A stretch of DNA of 57,106 nucleotides, taken from assembly GCA_947566125.1 (NCBI GenBank), contig CANOIR010000013.1, positions 1 to 57,106 of the forward strand, in the 5' to 3' direction. Origin of the DNA: an uncultured Ruminococcus sp. (GTDB lineage: Bacteria > Bacillota > Clostridia > Oscillospirales > Ruminococcaceae). Positions 43,473 through 51,801 of this stretch are shown one piece after another (the first letter of the stretch is position 1; each line of letters begins with the position of its first letter). Position numbers and translations under genes: made by a program. The notes beneath the pieces are model-generated. The model searched no databases. It saw only the letters and a list, made by a program, of their open reading frames with translations, and was not told the DNA's origin.

Positions 43473-45854
43473 ATGAAATACGGTTACTTTGATCTTGAAA
43501 ACAAAGAATATGTCATCACAAAACCAGACACTCCAGCACCTTGGTGCAACTATCTTGGCTCTCCGGAATATGGTGCTATTATTTCAAATAATGCAGCCGG
43601 CTATAGTTTTGTAAAATCCGGTGCAAACGGAAGAATCGCACGCTATCGCTTTAATTCCGAAATGGCACTTCCGGGAAGATATATCTATATTCGTGATAAT
43701 GATAACGCTGACTATTGGTCTGCTTCATGGCAGCCAGTAGGAAAACCGCTTGATTCATACAAAAGCACCTGTCGTCACGGTACCGCATACACCGTTATCA
43801 GTGCTGAATATGCAGGCATTTCATCTGATGTCACATATTATGTTCCTACAGGAAAAACATATGAAGTTTGGCGTGCAATTATAAAAAATGATTCTGATAA
43901 GGTGAGAAATCTTTCTCTGTTCGGTTTTGTAGAATTTACAAATGAAGATAACTATGAACAGGATCAGGTTAATTTACAGTACTCACTTTTCATTTCTAAA
44001 ACAAAGCTCTGCGGCAACAAGATAATGCAGACAATAAGCGAAAACAGTGCTACTGACTGTAGACAAAGATTCATCGGAATGGCTAAGTCAAATGTTACAG
44101 CAGCTTGCGGCAGTCTTTCAAACTTTATAGGCTCTTATAGAACATACTCCAATCCAATTGCTGTTGAAACAGGCAAATGTGACGGTGTTATGAACTATAA
44201 CTCCAACTCATGCGGTGCTATCCAGACAGAATTAACATTGCAGCCGGGCGAATCAAGAGAAATAATCTTTGTTATGGGTCAGAAAAACAATGAAGAAGCT
44301 GACGCTATCTTAAAATCATATGAAGAGGACGGCAAGGTTGACGCTGAAGTATCTGAACTTAAAAACTTCTGGCATGGAAAACTTTCAAGCTTCTCTGTTG
44401 AAACACCTTCCGAAGAATTCAACAATATGATGAATGTATGGAATGCTTACCAGTGCTTTATTACATTTATCTGGTCAAGAGCAGCTTCACTTATTTACTG
44501 CGGTTTGAGAAACGGCTATGGCTATCGTGATACTGTTCAGGATATTCAGGGAATTATTCATCTTGATCCTGAGATGGCTGCCGAAAAGATTCGCTTTATG
44601 CTCTCCGCTCAGGTAGACAATGGCGGCGGATTGCCTTTGGTAAAATTCAATCACAATGCAGGTCATGAAAATACTCCTGACGACCCTGAATATGTTAAGG
44701 AAACAGGACACCCTTCATATCGTGCAGACGATGCACTTTGGCTCTTCCCTACTATTTTCAAGTATGTAGGCGAAAGCGGAAATACTGCATTCTATGATGA
44801 AGTTATCGTATATGCAAACGGCGGAGAAGCTACTGTTTATGACCATTTGAAAAATGCTATCAGATTCTCTATGGAAAGACTTGGCGATCACAAGATGCCT
44901 GCTGGACTTCACGCTGACTGGAATGACTGCCTAAGACTTGGCAAAAAGGGCGAATCTACATTCGTAGCATTCCAGCTTTACTACGCAATGTCCATGATGC
45001 ATGAACTTGCAGAAAAGCGTAACGACAGCGAATATGCAGAATATATCACAAAGGCACAAAAGGAACTCGGCAATGCACTGGAAGAATGTTGGGACGAAGA
45101 TAGATTTATACGTGGTATTCGTGAAGACGGCGTAATCGTAGGTGCTAAAAAAGATCCGGAGGCTAATATGTGGCTCAACCCACAAAGCTGGAGCGTAATT
45201 TCCGGCTTTGCCTCAAAAGAACAAGCTGAAAAAGCTATGCAGTCTGTAGCAAATATTCTAGATACTCCTTATGGTGCAAAGCTGCTTGAACCGCCTTATA
45301 AAAATCATTATTTTGACGGTGCACTTATGCATATTTTTAATGCCGACACAAAGGAAAACGGCGGTATATTCTCTCAGTCACAGGGTTGGCTTATCCTTGC
45401 AGAAGCTCTGCTTGGTCATGGTGACGCTGCATTCCGCTACTTTATGGAAAGCTCTCCTGCTGCAATGAATGAAAAGGCTGAGATAAGAGTAATGGAACCT
45501 TATGTACACGGACAATTCACAGAGTCAAAGGCATCACCATATGCAGGAAGAAGTCACGTACACTGGCTTACAGGTACAGCTTCTACAGTAATGGTGGGCT
45601 GCACCGAAGGTATCTGCGGTATGCGTCCAGATGCAGAAGGTCTTGTAATAGATCCGTCAATCCCATCTGAATGGGACAACTTCAAGATGACAAAGAAGTT
45701 CAGAGGAAAACTCTTAAATATTACTGTTAAGAATCCTAATCATGTACAGAGCGGTGTCAAGAGTATGACAATGAACGGAAAGTCTGTAAGCGGAAATAAA
45801 ATATTTGCCGCTGACATGGCTGATGTAAATGAGATCGAAGTTGTTCTGGGCTAA
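43473..45854 (+). CDS. GH94 disaccharide phosphorylase (cellobiose phosphorylase-like)
   Basis: A 793-residue cytosolic enzyme of glycoside hydrolase family 94, which splits a beta-linked disaccharide with inorganic phosphate. The N-terminal MKYGYFDLENKEYVI, SASWQPVGKPLDS, the catalytic segment GLHADWNDCLRLG (general acid Asp near residue 480) and WLTGTASTVMVGCTEG are family features. GLRNGYGYRDTVQDIQG differs from classical cellobiose phosphorylases, so chitobiose, cellobionate or another beta-glucoside cannot be excluded. AAAGGAG precedes the ATG. It stands alone with its own promoter, next to dockerin and surface LRR genes. Confidence 0.88.
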   Translation: MKYGYFDLENKEYVITKPDTPAPWCNYLGSPEYGAIISNNAAGYSFVKSGANGRIARYRFNSEMALPGRYIYIRDNDNADYWSASWQPVGKPLDSYKSTCRHGTAYTVISAEYAGISSDVTYYVPTGKTYEVWRAIIKNDSDKVRNLSLFGFVEFTNEDNYEQDQVNLQYSLFISKTKLCGNKIMQTISENSATDCRQRFIGMAKSNVTAACGSLSNFIGSYRTYSNPIAVETGKCDGVMNYNSNSCGAIQTELTLQPGESREIIFVMGQKNNEEADAILKSYEEDGKVDAEVSELKNFWHGKLSSFSVETPSEEFNNMMNVWNAYQCFITFIWSRAASLIYCGLRNGYGYRDTVQDIQGIIHLDPEMAAEKIRFMLSAQVDNGGGLPLVKFNHNAGHENTPDDPEYVKETGHPSYRADDALWLFPTIFKYVGESGNTAFYDEVIVYANGGEATVYDHLKNAIRFSMERLGDHKMPAGLHADWNDCLRLGKKGESTFVAFQLYYAMSMMHELAEKRNDSEYAEYITKAQKELGNALEECWDEDRFIRGIREDGVIVGAKKDPEANMWLNPQSWSVISGFASKEQAEKAMQSVANILDTPYGAKLLEPPYKNHYFDGALMHIFNADTKENGGIFSQSQGWLILAEALLGHGDAAFRYFMESSPAAMNEKAEIRVMEPYVHGQFTESKASPYAGRSHVHWLTGTASTVMVGCTEGICGMRPDAEGLVIDPSIPSEWDNFKMTKKFRGKLLNITVKNPNHVQSGVKSMTMNGKSVSGNKIFAADMADVNEIEVVLG

Positions 45855-45902
45855 GTAAAGACTAAAAATTAGAACTTGTTCTTATATTCATACAAAAAAG
45901 CC

Positions 45903-45939
45903 GGAACCTGTCTGCATAGAAATTATTCGGACAGGTTCC
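45903..45939. other. Hairpin with T tract on the opposite strand
   Basis: GGAACCTGTC (45903-45912) pairs over 10 bp with GACAGGTTCC (45930-45939). On the plus strand only AAAATTT follows, while the complement has GGCTTTTTTG. It may be a weak terminator for the GH94 gene, but as an intrinsic terminator it points leftward, where no gene ends. Confidence 0.45.
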
Positions 45940-45963
45940 AAAATTTAAGGTGGTATATGAAAA

Positions 45964-47094
45964 ATGAAATTTTATAGAAAAGCACTTTCTTGTATAATAT
46001 CTGCCGCAATAGGAATAGGCACAATATGTCTTCCCGTTTCTGCTGTAGAATATTATGAAGAGAATACGCCTATTACTACATCGCAAACATATGGAAATTA
46101 CACATATCAGCAAAACTCAAAAGGCATAATTATTGATTCTTACAAAGGCACTGAATCAACTGTAAATATTCCATCTCAAATAAATGGTACTCCGGTATAT
46201 GCTATTAACATGAATGCTTTTTATAATAATGATTCAATAAGAATAGTACAGATTCCGGAAGGCATTACGGAAATCGTATACTACGCTTTCGCTTACTGTG
46301 ACAGGCTAACATTAGTAACGCTTCCATCAAGCCTAACAACATTAAGATCTGATGCATTTACAGGAACTGCTTGCCTCAATAATCAAAAAACTCCAATAAA
46401 ATATATTGGAACAAATGCATTTGGTGCTGACACAAAAACATGGGTCGTTGATTGTAACGAAGATGTAAGTTCAATTTCTATTGACTCAGGTGCGAAACAT
46501 ATAGGCGATAGTGCATTCGATACGTGCTATAATCTGACATCAGCAGTGATTCCAAGCAATATTATCAGCATAGGTGCCAGTGCATTTGCAAACTGTACTA
46601 AACTTAAAAGTGTTACCCTATCCGAAGGTATCACTACCATTGACACTTCGGCATTTTATCGCTGTCCGGCACTGAAAAGCATTACTATTCCTGCAAGTGT
46701 TACCCGTATTGACGACAAGGCATTTGGATATACTTTCAAAGATGTTGGCGATGATACAGACTATAATGCAAAAATTACAGGATTTACTATTTCAGGCTAT
46801 GCCGGAACTGCTGCGGAAACTTATGCAAAGGAAAACGGATTTAAGTTTATAAATCTTGGTGCCGCATATACAAAAGGTGACGTAAATCAAGACGGCAAAA
46901 TCGATATAAGTGATGCAATAGAAGTGCTGAATATTTATTCAAGAAACGCTGCCGGACTCGCTGTAAGCGGATATAAAGATATGCAGCTAAAAGCCGCTGA
47001 TGCAAATGTAGACGGACAGATAAATATTCAGGATGCTTCTTCTATTTTAAGCTACTATTCAAAATATGCAGCCGGACTTAATCCTGTGTTATAA
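45964..47094 (+). CDS. Secreted BspA-type LRR protein with dockerin
   Basis: A 376-residue exported protein. Signal peptide (ends PVSA, near residue 27), BspA-type repeats from about residue 60 to 270 (HIGDSAFDTCYNLTSAVIPS, SIGASAFANCTKLKSVTLSE), then a C-terminal type I dockerin with two calcium loops (GDVNQDGKIDISDAIEVLNI and ADANVDGQINIQDASSILSY). Unlike the three LRR proteins at 38730-43158 it has no membrane helix and should be attached through a cohesin. The putative ribosome site AAGGTGG lies about 12 bases before the ATG. It follows the GH94 gene; co-transcription is uncertain because of the hairpin between them. Confidence 0.88.
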   Translation: MKFYRKALSCIISAAIGIGTICLPVSAVEYYEENTPITTSQTYGNYTYQQNSKGIIIDSYKGTESTVNIPSQINGTPVYAINMNAFYNNDSIRIVQIPEGITEIVYYAFAYCDRLTLVTLPSSLTTLRSDAFTGTACLNNQKTPIKYIGTNAFGADTKTWVVDCNEDVSSISIDSGAKHIGDSAFDTCYNLTSAVIPSNIISIGASAFANCTKLKSVTLSEGITTIDTSAFYRCPALKSITIPASVTRIDDKAFGYTFKDVGDDTDYNAKITGFTISGYAGTAAETYAKENGFKFINLGAAYTKGDVNQDGKIDISDAIEVLNIYSRNAAGLAVSGYKDMQLKAADANVDGQINIQDASSILSYYSKYAAGLNPVL

Positions 47095-47136
47095 CAAATA
47101 CCAAAAATATGTCTGTAAAATCATACAAATAAACTA

Positions 47137-47165
47137 TTGACAAAGCAAAAGGCATATGCTATAAT
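47137..47165 (+). promoter_or_regulatory. Consensus promoter of the thrS T-box operon
   Basis: TTGACA (47137-47142), 17 bases, TATAAT (47160-47165). Confidence 0.92.
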
Positions 47166-47171
47166 GTATGA

Positions 47172-47492
47172 AAGATGTGTCAGACGTACAGTTCGATAGT
47201 CTTTATAGAAACCCGATTTTGTTTACGGATAAAGTTAATATAATAATGCGTTGAAGAGAACGCCTTATTCCAATAGTGTTCATAAAAGAGAGTCTTTGCC
47301 ACAGGCTGAAAGCAGAGAGTTCACAGGAATCAAAGGATACCATTCTCCGAGTCTGCCCAATCAGCAGCGGGTTCTCCCGTTACAGAGTTTAATGAGGTCT
47401 GTTGTACTTACAGACAAATTTAGGGTGGAACCGTGGTTTTCTATGTAAAATTGCCCCTTGTACATTTTCACAATGTACAAGGGGCTTTTTTT
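47172..47492 (+). promoter_or_regulatory. Threonine-specific T-box leader with terminator
   Basis: The T-box core AGGGTGGAACCGTGG lies at 47422-47436. A terminator follows: GCCCCTTGTACATT (47453-47466) with 47472-47485, a five-base loop and seven T. In the Stem I region GGATACCATTCTCC places ACC (47339-47341) as the likely Thr specifier. Uncharged tRNA-Thr should favour the antiterminator and raise ThrRS. Confidence 0.93.
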
Positions 47493-47552
47493 GATATAAA
47501 AATATTTCAAAACAATTTATTTAAAAAATTAAAAATAAAGGGAGAGATTATA

Positions 47553-49499
47553 ATGATTAGTTTAAAACTAAAAGACGGCAGTATCCGTGAAATCGAAGCA
47601 GCCTCTTCCGCTGCGGAAATCATTAAGGGTATTGGCATGGGTCTTTACAAAGCTGCTTGCTGCGTAAAGATAAACGGTGAAGTAAAGGACATTAGAACTG
47701 TTATTGATTCAGACTGCGAATTTGAAGTAATGACATTTGATTCCGAAGAAGGCAAAAAGACTTTTTGGCATACAGCATCTCATATTCTTGCACAGGCTGT
47801 AAAAAGACTTTACCCAAATGCAAAGCTTGCTATCGGTCCTGCGATTGACGGCGGTTTTTATTATGACTTTGATTTAAAAAAACCTTTTACAACAGAAGAT
47901 CTAAACAAAATCGAAGCTGAGATGAAAAAAATAGTCAAGGCTAATATCACGCTTAATGCATTCACACTTTCACCGGAAGAAGCTGTTGCCAAGCTTAAAG
48001 AAATGGATGAGCCTTATAAGGTCGAACTTTGCGAAGAACACGTATCAAAGGGAGAACCTATTTCATTCTATCAGCAGGAAGAATTTATCGACCTTTGTGC
48101 AGGTCCTCACCTTATGAGTACAGGCACAGTAAAAGCTTTTAAACTCCTTTCATGTACAGGTGCATATTGGAGAGGCTCTGAAAAGAATAAAATGCTCTCC
48201 CGTATTTATGCAACAGCATTTCCTAAGGCAGCACAGCTGGAAGAAGAATTAAAACGCCGTGAAGAAGCTAAAATGCGTGATCACAATAAGCTTGGACGTG
48301 AACTTGAATATTTCACAACTGTTGACTGCATAGGTCAGGGACTGCCTATTCTTTTGCCAAAGGGTGCAAGAGTTGTACAGCTTCTCCAGAGATGGATCGA
48401 AGACGAAGAGCAAAAGAGAGGCTATCTCCTTACAAAAACTCCTCTTATGGCAAAGTCAGACCTTTATAAAATATCAGGTCACTGGGATCATTACCTTGAT
48501 GGTATGTTTGTACTCGGTGATCCTCACGATGAAACAAAAGAATGCTTTGCACTGCGTCCTATGACCTGTCCGTTCCAATATCAGGTATTCCTGAACCGTC
48601 AGCGTTCTTACCGTGATCTGCCTATGCGTCTGGGCGAAACATCCACACTTTTCAGAAACGAAGACAGCGGCGAAATGCACGGTCTTATTCGTGTAAGACA
48701 GTTTACTATTTCCGAAGGACATCTGATTTTACGTCCTGAACAGCTGGAAGAAGAATTCAAAGGCTGTTTGGAACTTGCTAAATATTGCCTTGATACACTC
48801 GGTATGCTTGATGACTGCACATTCCGTTTCTCACAGTGGGATCCTGCAAATCCTAAGAATAAATACGAAGGTACAGCTGAGCAGTGGGAAGAAGCACAGA
48901 GCATTATGGGCAAGATACTTGACCACCTCGGCGTTGACTATACAATAGGCGTTGATGAAGCTGCATTCTATGGACCGAAACTTGATATTCAGTATAAGAA
49001 TGTATTCGGTAAGGAAGATACTATTGTTACAATACAGATCGATATGCTGCTGGCTGAAAAGTTCGGCATGGAATATGTAGATGTAGACGGTTCAAAACGC
49101 AGACCTTATATAATTCACAGAACATCTATGGGTTGTTATGAAAGAACACTTGCATATCTCATTGAAAGATATGCCGGTGCATTACCACTCTGGCTCGCTC
49201 CTGAACAGGTAAGACTTATCCCGATTGCAGACCGTCACCTTGATTATACATATGAACTTCTCCATAAACTTGAAGCTGCTGGAATCCGCTGCGAAGTTGA
49301 TAACCGTGCAGAAAAGGTTGGTTACAAGATTCGTCAGGCTGTTATGGAAAAGGTTCCTTATATGATCACTCTGGGCGACAATGAAGTATCTGAAAATACA
49401 GTTGCAGTAAGAAGCCGTAAAGATGGCGACCTTGGCAGCATGACTCAGGAAGAGCTTGTAGAAAAGCTTATCGAAGAAATTAAAACTAAGAAAAAGTAA
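47553..49499 (+). CDS. thrS: Threonyl-tRNA synthetase
   Basis: A 648-residue class II aminoacyl-tRNA synthetase, of usual length. The N-terminal TGS domain (SLKLKDGSIREIEAASSAAE) is followed by the editing domain with HTASHILAQAVKRLYP and the class II core (MRLGETSTLFRNEDSGEMHG; RQFTISEGHLI; GCYERTLAYLIERYAGALP), then the anticodon-binding domain from about residue 550. The start is the ATG at 47553 with AAGGGAGAG upstream; the frame stays open back into the T-box but that part is leader. Followed by a bidirectional terminator. Confidence 0.97.
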   Translation: MISLKLKDGSIREIEAASSAAEIIKGIGMGLYKAACCVKINGEVKDIRTVIDSDCEFEVMTFDSEEGKKTFWHTASHILAQAVKRLYPNAKLAIGPAIDGGFYYDFDLKKPFTTEDLNKIEAEMKKIVKANITLNAFTLSPEEAVAKLKEMDEPYKVELCEEHVSKGEPISFYQQEEFIDLCAGPHLMSTGTVKAFKLLSCTGAYWRGSEKNKMLSRIYATAFPKAAQLEEELKRREEAKMRDHNKLGRELEYFTTVDCIGQGLPILLPKGARVVQLLQRWIEDEEQKRGYLLTKTPLMAKSDLYKISGHWDHYLDGMFVLGDPHDETKECFALRPMTCPFQYQVFLNRQRSYRDLPMRLGETSTLFRNEDSGEMHGLIRVRQFTISEGHLILRPEQLEEEFKGCLELAKYCLDTLGMLDDCTFRFSQWDPANPKNKYEGTAEQWEEAQSIMGKILDHLGVDYTIGVDEAAFYGPKLDIQYKNVFGKEDTIVTIQIDMLLAEKFGMEYVDVDGSKRRPYIIHRTSMGCYERTLAYLIERYAGALPLWLAPEQVRLIPIADRHLDYTYELLHKLEAAGIRCEVDNRAEKVGYKIRQAVMEKVPYMITLGDNEVSENTVAVRSRKDGDLGSMTQEELVEKLIEEIKTKKK

Positions 49500-49613
49500 C
49501 GAGTTGTCCCCAGTTCGACCGCCCTACGCCCCTTAGCTTTCACTTTTTTTATCATTTAAAGTGTACAACGTCCCATGTCAGGGGACGATATGCTTGTATT
49601 GTAAATGAAAACA

Positions 49614-49659
49614 ACAAAAAGGCTGTTGCAGCTCAAATCCCTGCAACAGCCACTTTCTT
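49614..49659 (+). terminator. Bidirectional terminator between thrS and a leftward gene
   Basis: GGCTGTTGCAG (49621-49631) pairs perfectly with CTGCAACAGCC (49641-49651). The plus strand then reads ACTTTCTT; the complement has TTTTTGTTGTTTT. A second dyad, GTCCC/GGGGAC, lies just upstream at about 49570-49586. Confidence 0.8.
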
Positions 49660-49675
49660 AAAAATATAGATTACC

Positions 49676-50068
49676 CTAAGAAAGTGCAAATCTTTTTCTC
49701 ACTGCACGGCAGATAAAAATTGCGGGAAAAGAAATTAAAAACCACATAATAGAAAATGGAAGACAAATTTGACCAAAAAGATTAAGCGGTATATTGGAAT
49801 AATCCCACACTGACCATCCTAAAATAATATTATCCATTACTCCTGTAACCATTTCAAAAGCGGTTATCATAAAAGCACCGGAAATTGCTTTGAAGATAAG
49901 CGGTTCATTATCAGTCGATATGCAGTACAGTACTGAACCGGATACTCCGCCTAAAATGGTCATCGTCCAATGAGTGTAACCACGATATATAATTTCAATA
50001 AGACTATATATAAGTGAGCCAAGCAAAAATATAAATATCAGTTCATATATATGAATACGTTTCTTCAT
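49676..50068 (-). CDS. Small integral membrane protein (putative CmpB/ABC-transporter type IV-like)
   Basis: About 130 residues from the ATG at 50066-50068; a GTG two codons earlier overlaps the AGAGGTG site. It has four membrane helices (YELIFIFLLGSLIYSLIEII; TMTILGGVSGSVLYCIS; IFKAISGAFMITAFEMVTGV; LPFSIMWFLISFPAIFICRA) with short loops. SLIEIIYRGYTHWTMTILGG and WDYSNIPLNLFGQICLPFSI follow the pattern of the putative ABC-transporter type IV (CmpB) family of Firmicutes. The function is unknown. It converges with thrS and diverges from malQ. Confidence 0.8.
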   Translation of the reverse strand: MKKRIHIYELIFIFLLGSLIYSLIEIIYRGYTHWTMTILGGVSGSVLYCISTDNEPLIFKAISGAFMITAFEMVTGVMDNIILGWSVWDYSNIPLNLFGQICLPFSIMWFLISFPAIFICRAVRKRFALS

Positions 50069-50192
50069 AAGCACCTCTGGAATCTTTTTAAAACCTGTCC
50101 TTTGGACGAGCTTTCAAACGAGCTTCTATTTATTACTACTATTATTATAAATAAGCTGCTTTTTATGCAGCATAATGAAAGGAATATAATTT

Positions 50193-51695
50193 ATGCGAAA
50201 AAGCGGAATTTTAATGCATATCTCAAGTCTGCCTTCTGATTATGGCATTGGCAAACTTGGAAAAGAAGCATACGCCTTTGTAGACTTTTTGGAGAAAAGC
50301 GGTGTTTCAGTATGGCAGATACTCCCAATATCTCCTACAAGCTATGGCGATTCTCCTTATCAGTCATTTTCAGTTCATGCAGGCAATCCATATTTTATAG
50401 ATTTTGAAACACTTGAAAAAGATGGCTTACTTGAAAAATCTGAATATTCAGATGTAAATTGGGGAATCGATCCATTGCGTGTTGATTACGAAAAGATTTA
50501 TTATAATGTCTTTCCGGTACTACGCAAGGCATATGAACGCTTTGATAAGAAAAATACAAACTATAAAAAGTTTTTGAAAGAAAAATCCGACTGGATATAT
50601 GACTATGCACTGTTTATGGCACTTAAAGACGCTCACGGCGGAAGACCTTGGCAGGAATGGGAAAAGCCTATTTCAATGTTTGAAGAAAAGGCCGTAGCAG
50701 ATGCAAGAGAAGAATATGCAGATGATATAGGCTTTTATTGTGTAATACAGTATTGGTTCTATTCACAATGGACAAAGCTTAAATCATACTGCAATGAAAA
50801 GGGAATATCTATTGTAGGTGATATTCCGATATATGTTGCATATGACAGTGTAGACGTTTGGACAAGTCCTGAACTTTTCTGCCTTGATGAAGAACGTGTT
50901 CCTACAGATGTTGCAGGCTGTCCACCTGATTTCTTCTCGGCAACAGGTCAGCTCTGGGGCAATCCTCTTTACGATTGGAATTATCATAAAAAGACCGACT
51001 TCAAGTGGTGGATAAAACGTCTTGGAAGTGCTATAGAACTTTATGATACTGTAAGAATCGACCACTTCAGAGGATTTGAAAGCTACTATGCAATACCATA
51101 CGGCAATCCGACTGCTGAAATAGGCGAATGGCGTAAAGGTCCAAACACTGCACTTTTTGAGGCTGCTAAAAAATCTCTTGGCGAAATGTCAATTATAGCA
51201 GAAGATTTGGGCTTTATTACTCCGGAAGTAAGAGAAATGCTCGATGCCTGCGGTTATCCGGGAATGAAAATAATGCAATTTGCATTTGACAGTGATTCAA
51301 GCTGCGGTGATCTTCCGCACAATTACAAATCAAGCAATTGCATTGTATATACCGGAACTCATGACAATGCGACATTAAACGGCTGGGTCAACTCTCTTGG
51401 CTCTAAGTCTGTATCATTTGCTAAAAGATACCTAAGGGTAAAGGATAGAAAAGATCTGCCGGAAGCAATGATAAGAGCTGTATGGAGCAGTACCGGTGAA
51501 CTTGCCGTTGCACAAATTCAGGACTTTTTGAATGAAGGTGCTGATGCAAGAATGAACATACCGGCTACAGCCTCCGGCAACTGGCAATATAGAGTCAAAA
51601 AAGGCTCATTCACACAAAAACTTGCAAAGAAAATATATGCACTTAACAAGCTGTTCTACAGACTGCCGATAAAAGAAAATGATGATGAAAATTAA
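50193..51695 (+). CDS. malQ: 4-alpha-glucanotransferase (amylomaltase)
   Basis: A 500-residue GH77 disproportionating enzyme that transfers alpha-1,4-glucan segments and releases glucose. MHISSLPSDYGIGKLGKEAY, SPTSYGDSPYQSFS and IPIYVAYDSVDVW match the family; the catalytic nucleophile lies in VRIDHFRGFESYYAIP, the acid in IIAEDLGFITPEV, and the third Asp in YTGTHDNATLNGW. AAAGGAA precedes the ATG. No clear promoter was recognised upstream. It complements GlgP in maltodextrin or glycogen use. Confidence 0.96.
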   Translation: MRKSGILMHISSLPSDYGIGKLGKEAYAFVDFLEKSGVSVWQILPISPTSYGDSPYQSFSVHAGNPYFIDFETLEKDGLLEKSEYSDVNWGIDPLRVDYEKIYYNVFPVLRKAYERFDKKNTNYKKFLKEKSDWIYDYALFMALKDAHGGRPWQEWEKPISMFEEKAVADAREEYADDIGFYCVIQYWFYSQWTKLKSYCNEKGISIVGDIPIYVAYDSVDVWTSPELFCLDEERVPTDVAGCPPDFFSATGQLWGNPLYDWNYHKKTDFKWWIKRLGSAIELYDTVRIDHFRGFESYYAIPYGNPTAEIGEWRKGPNTALFEAAKKSLGEMSIIAEDLGFITPEVREMLDACGYPGMKIMQFAFDSDSSCGDLPHNYKSSNCIVYTGTHDNATLNGWVNSLGSKSVSFAKRYLRVKDRKDLPEAMIRAVWSSTGELAVAQIQDFLNEGADARMNIPATASGNWQYRVKKGSFTQKLAKKIYALNKLFYRLPIKENDDEN

Positions 51696-51699
51696 AATA

Positions 51700-51760
51700 T
51701 AAAAAACAAAAAGCATCTGCTTTAAGGTGAAAATACAAGCCTTAAAGCAGATGCTTTATT
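51700..51760 (-). terminator. Convergent terminator of malQ and htpG
   Basis: An 18-bp perfect stem (51710-51727 with 51740-51757) and a 12-base loop. The T tract is clearer on the complement (TTTGTTTTTT), so it serves htpG best; malQ transcripts also end here. Confidence 0.88.
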
Positions 51761-51801
51761 TAGAACAAATTCTTAAATCTTTTTTTCTCAATTATTATTC
51801 A

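Noticed and set aside
45903..45939. Terminator of the GH94 gene
   Set aside because: The stem is good, but the T run is on the wrong strand for rightward transcription; kept only as an unassigned hairpin.
47433..47552. N-terminal extension of the ThrRS reading frame
   Set aside because: It runs through the T-box core and terminator; the family N-terminus and a ribosome site mark the ATG at 47553.
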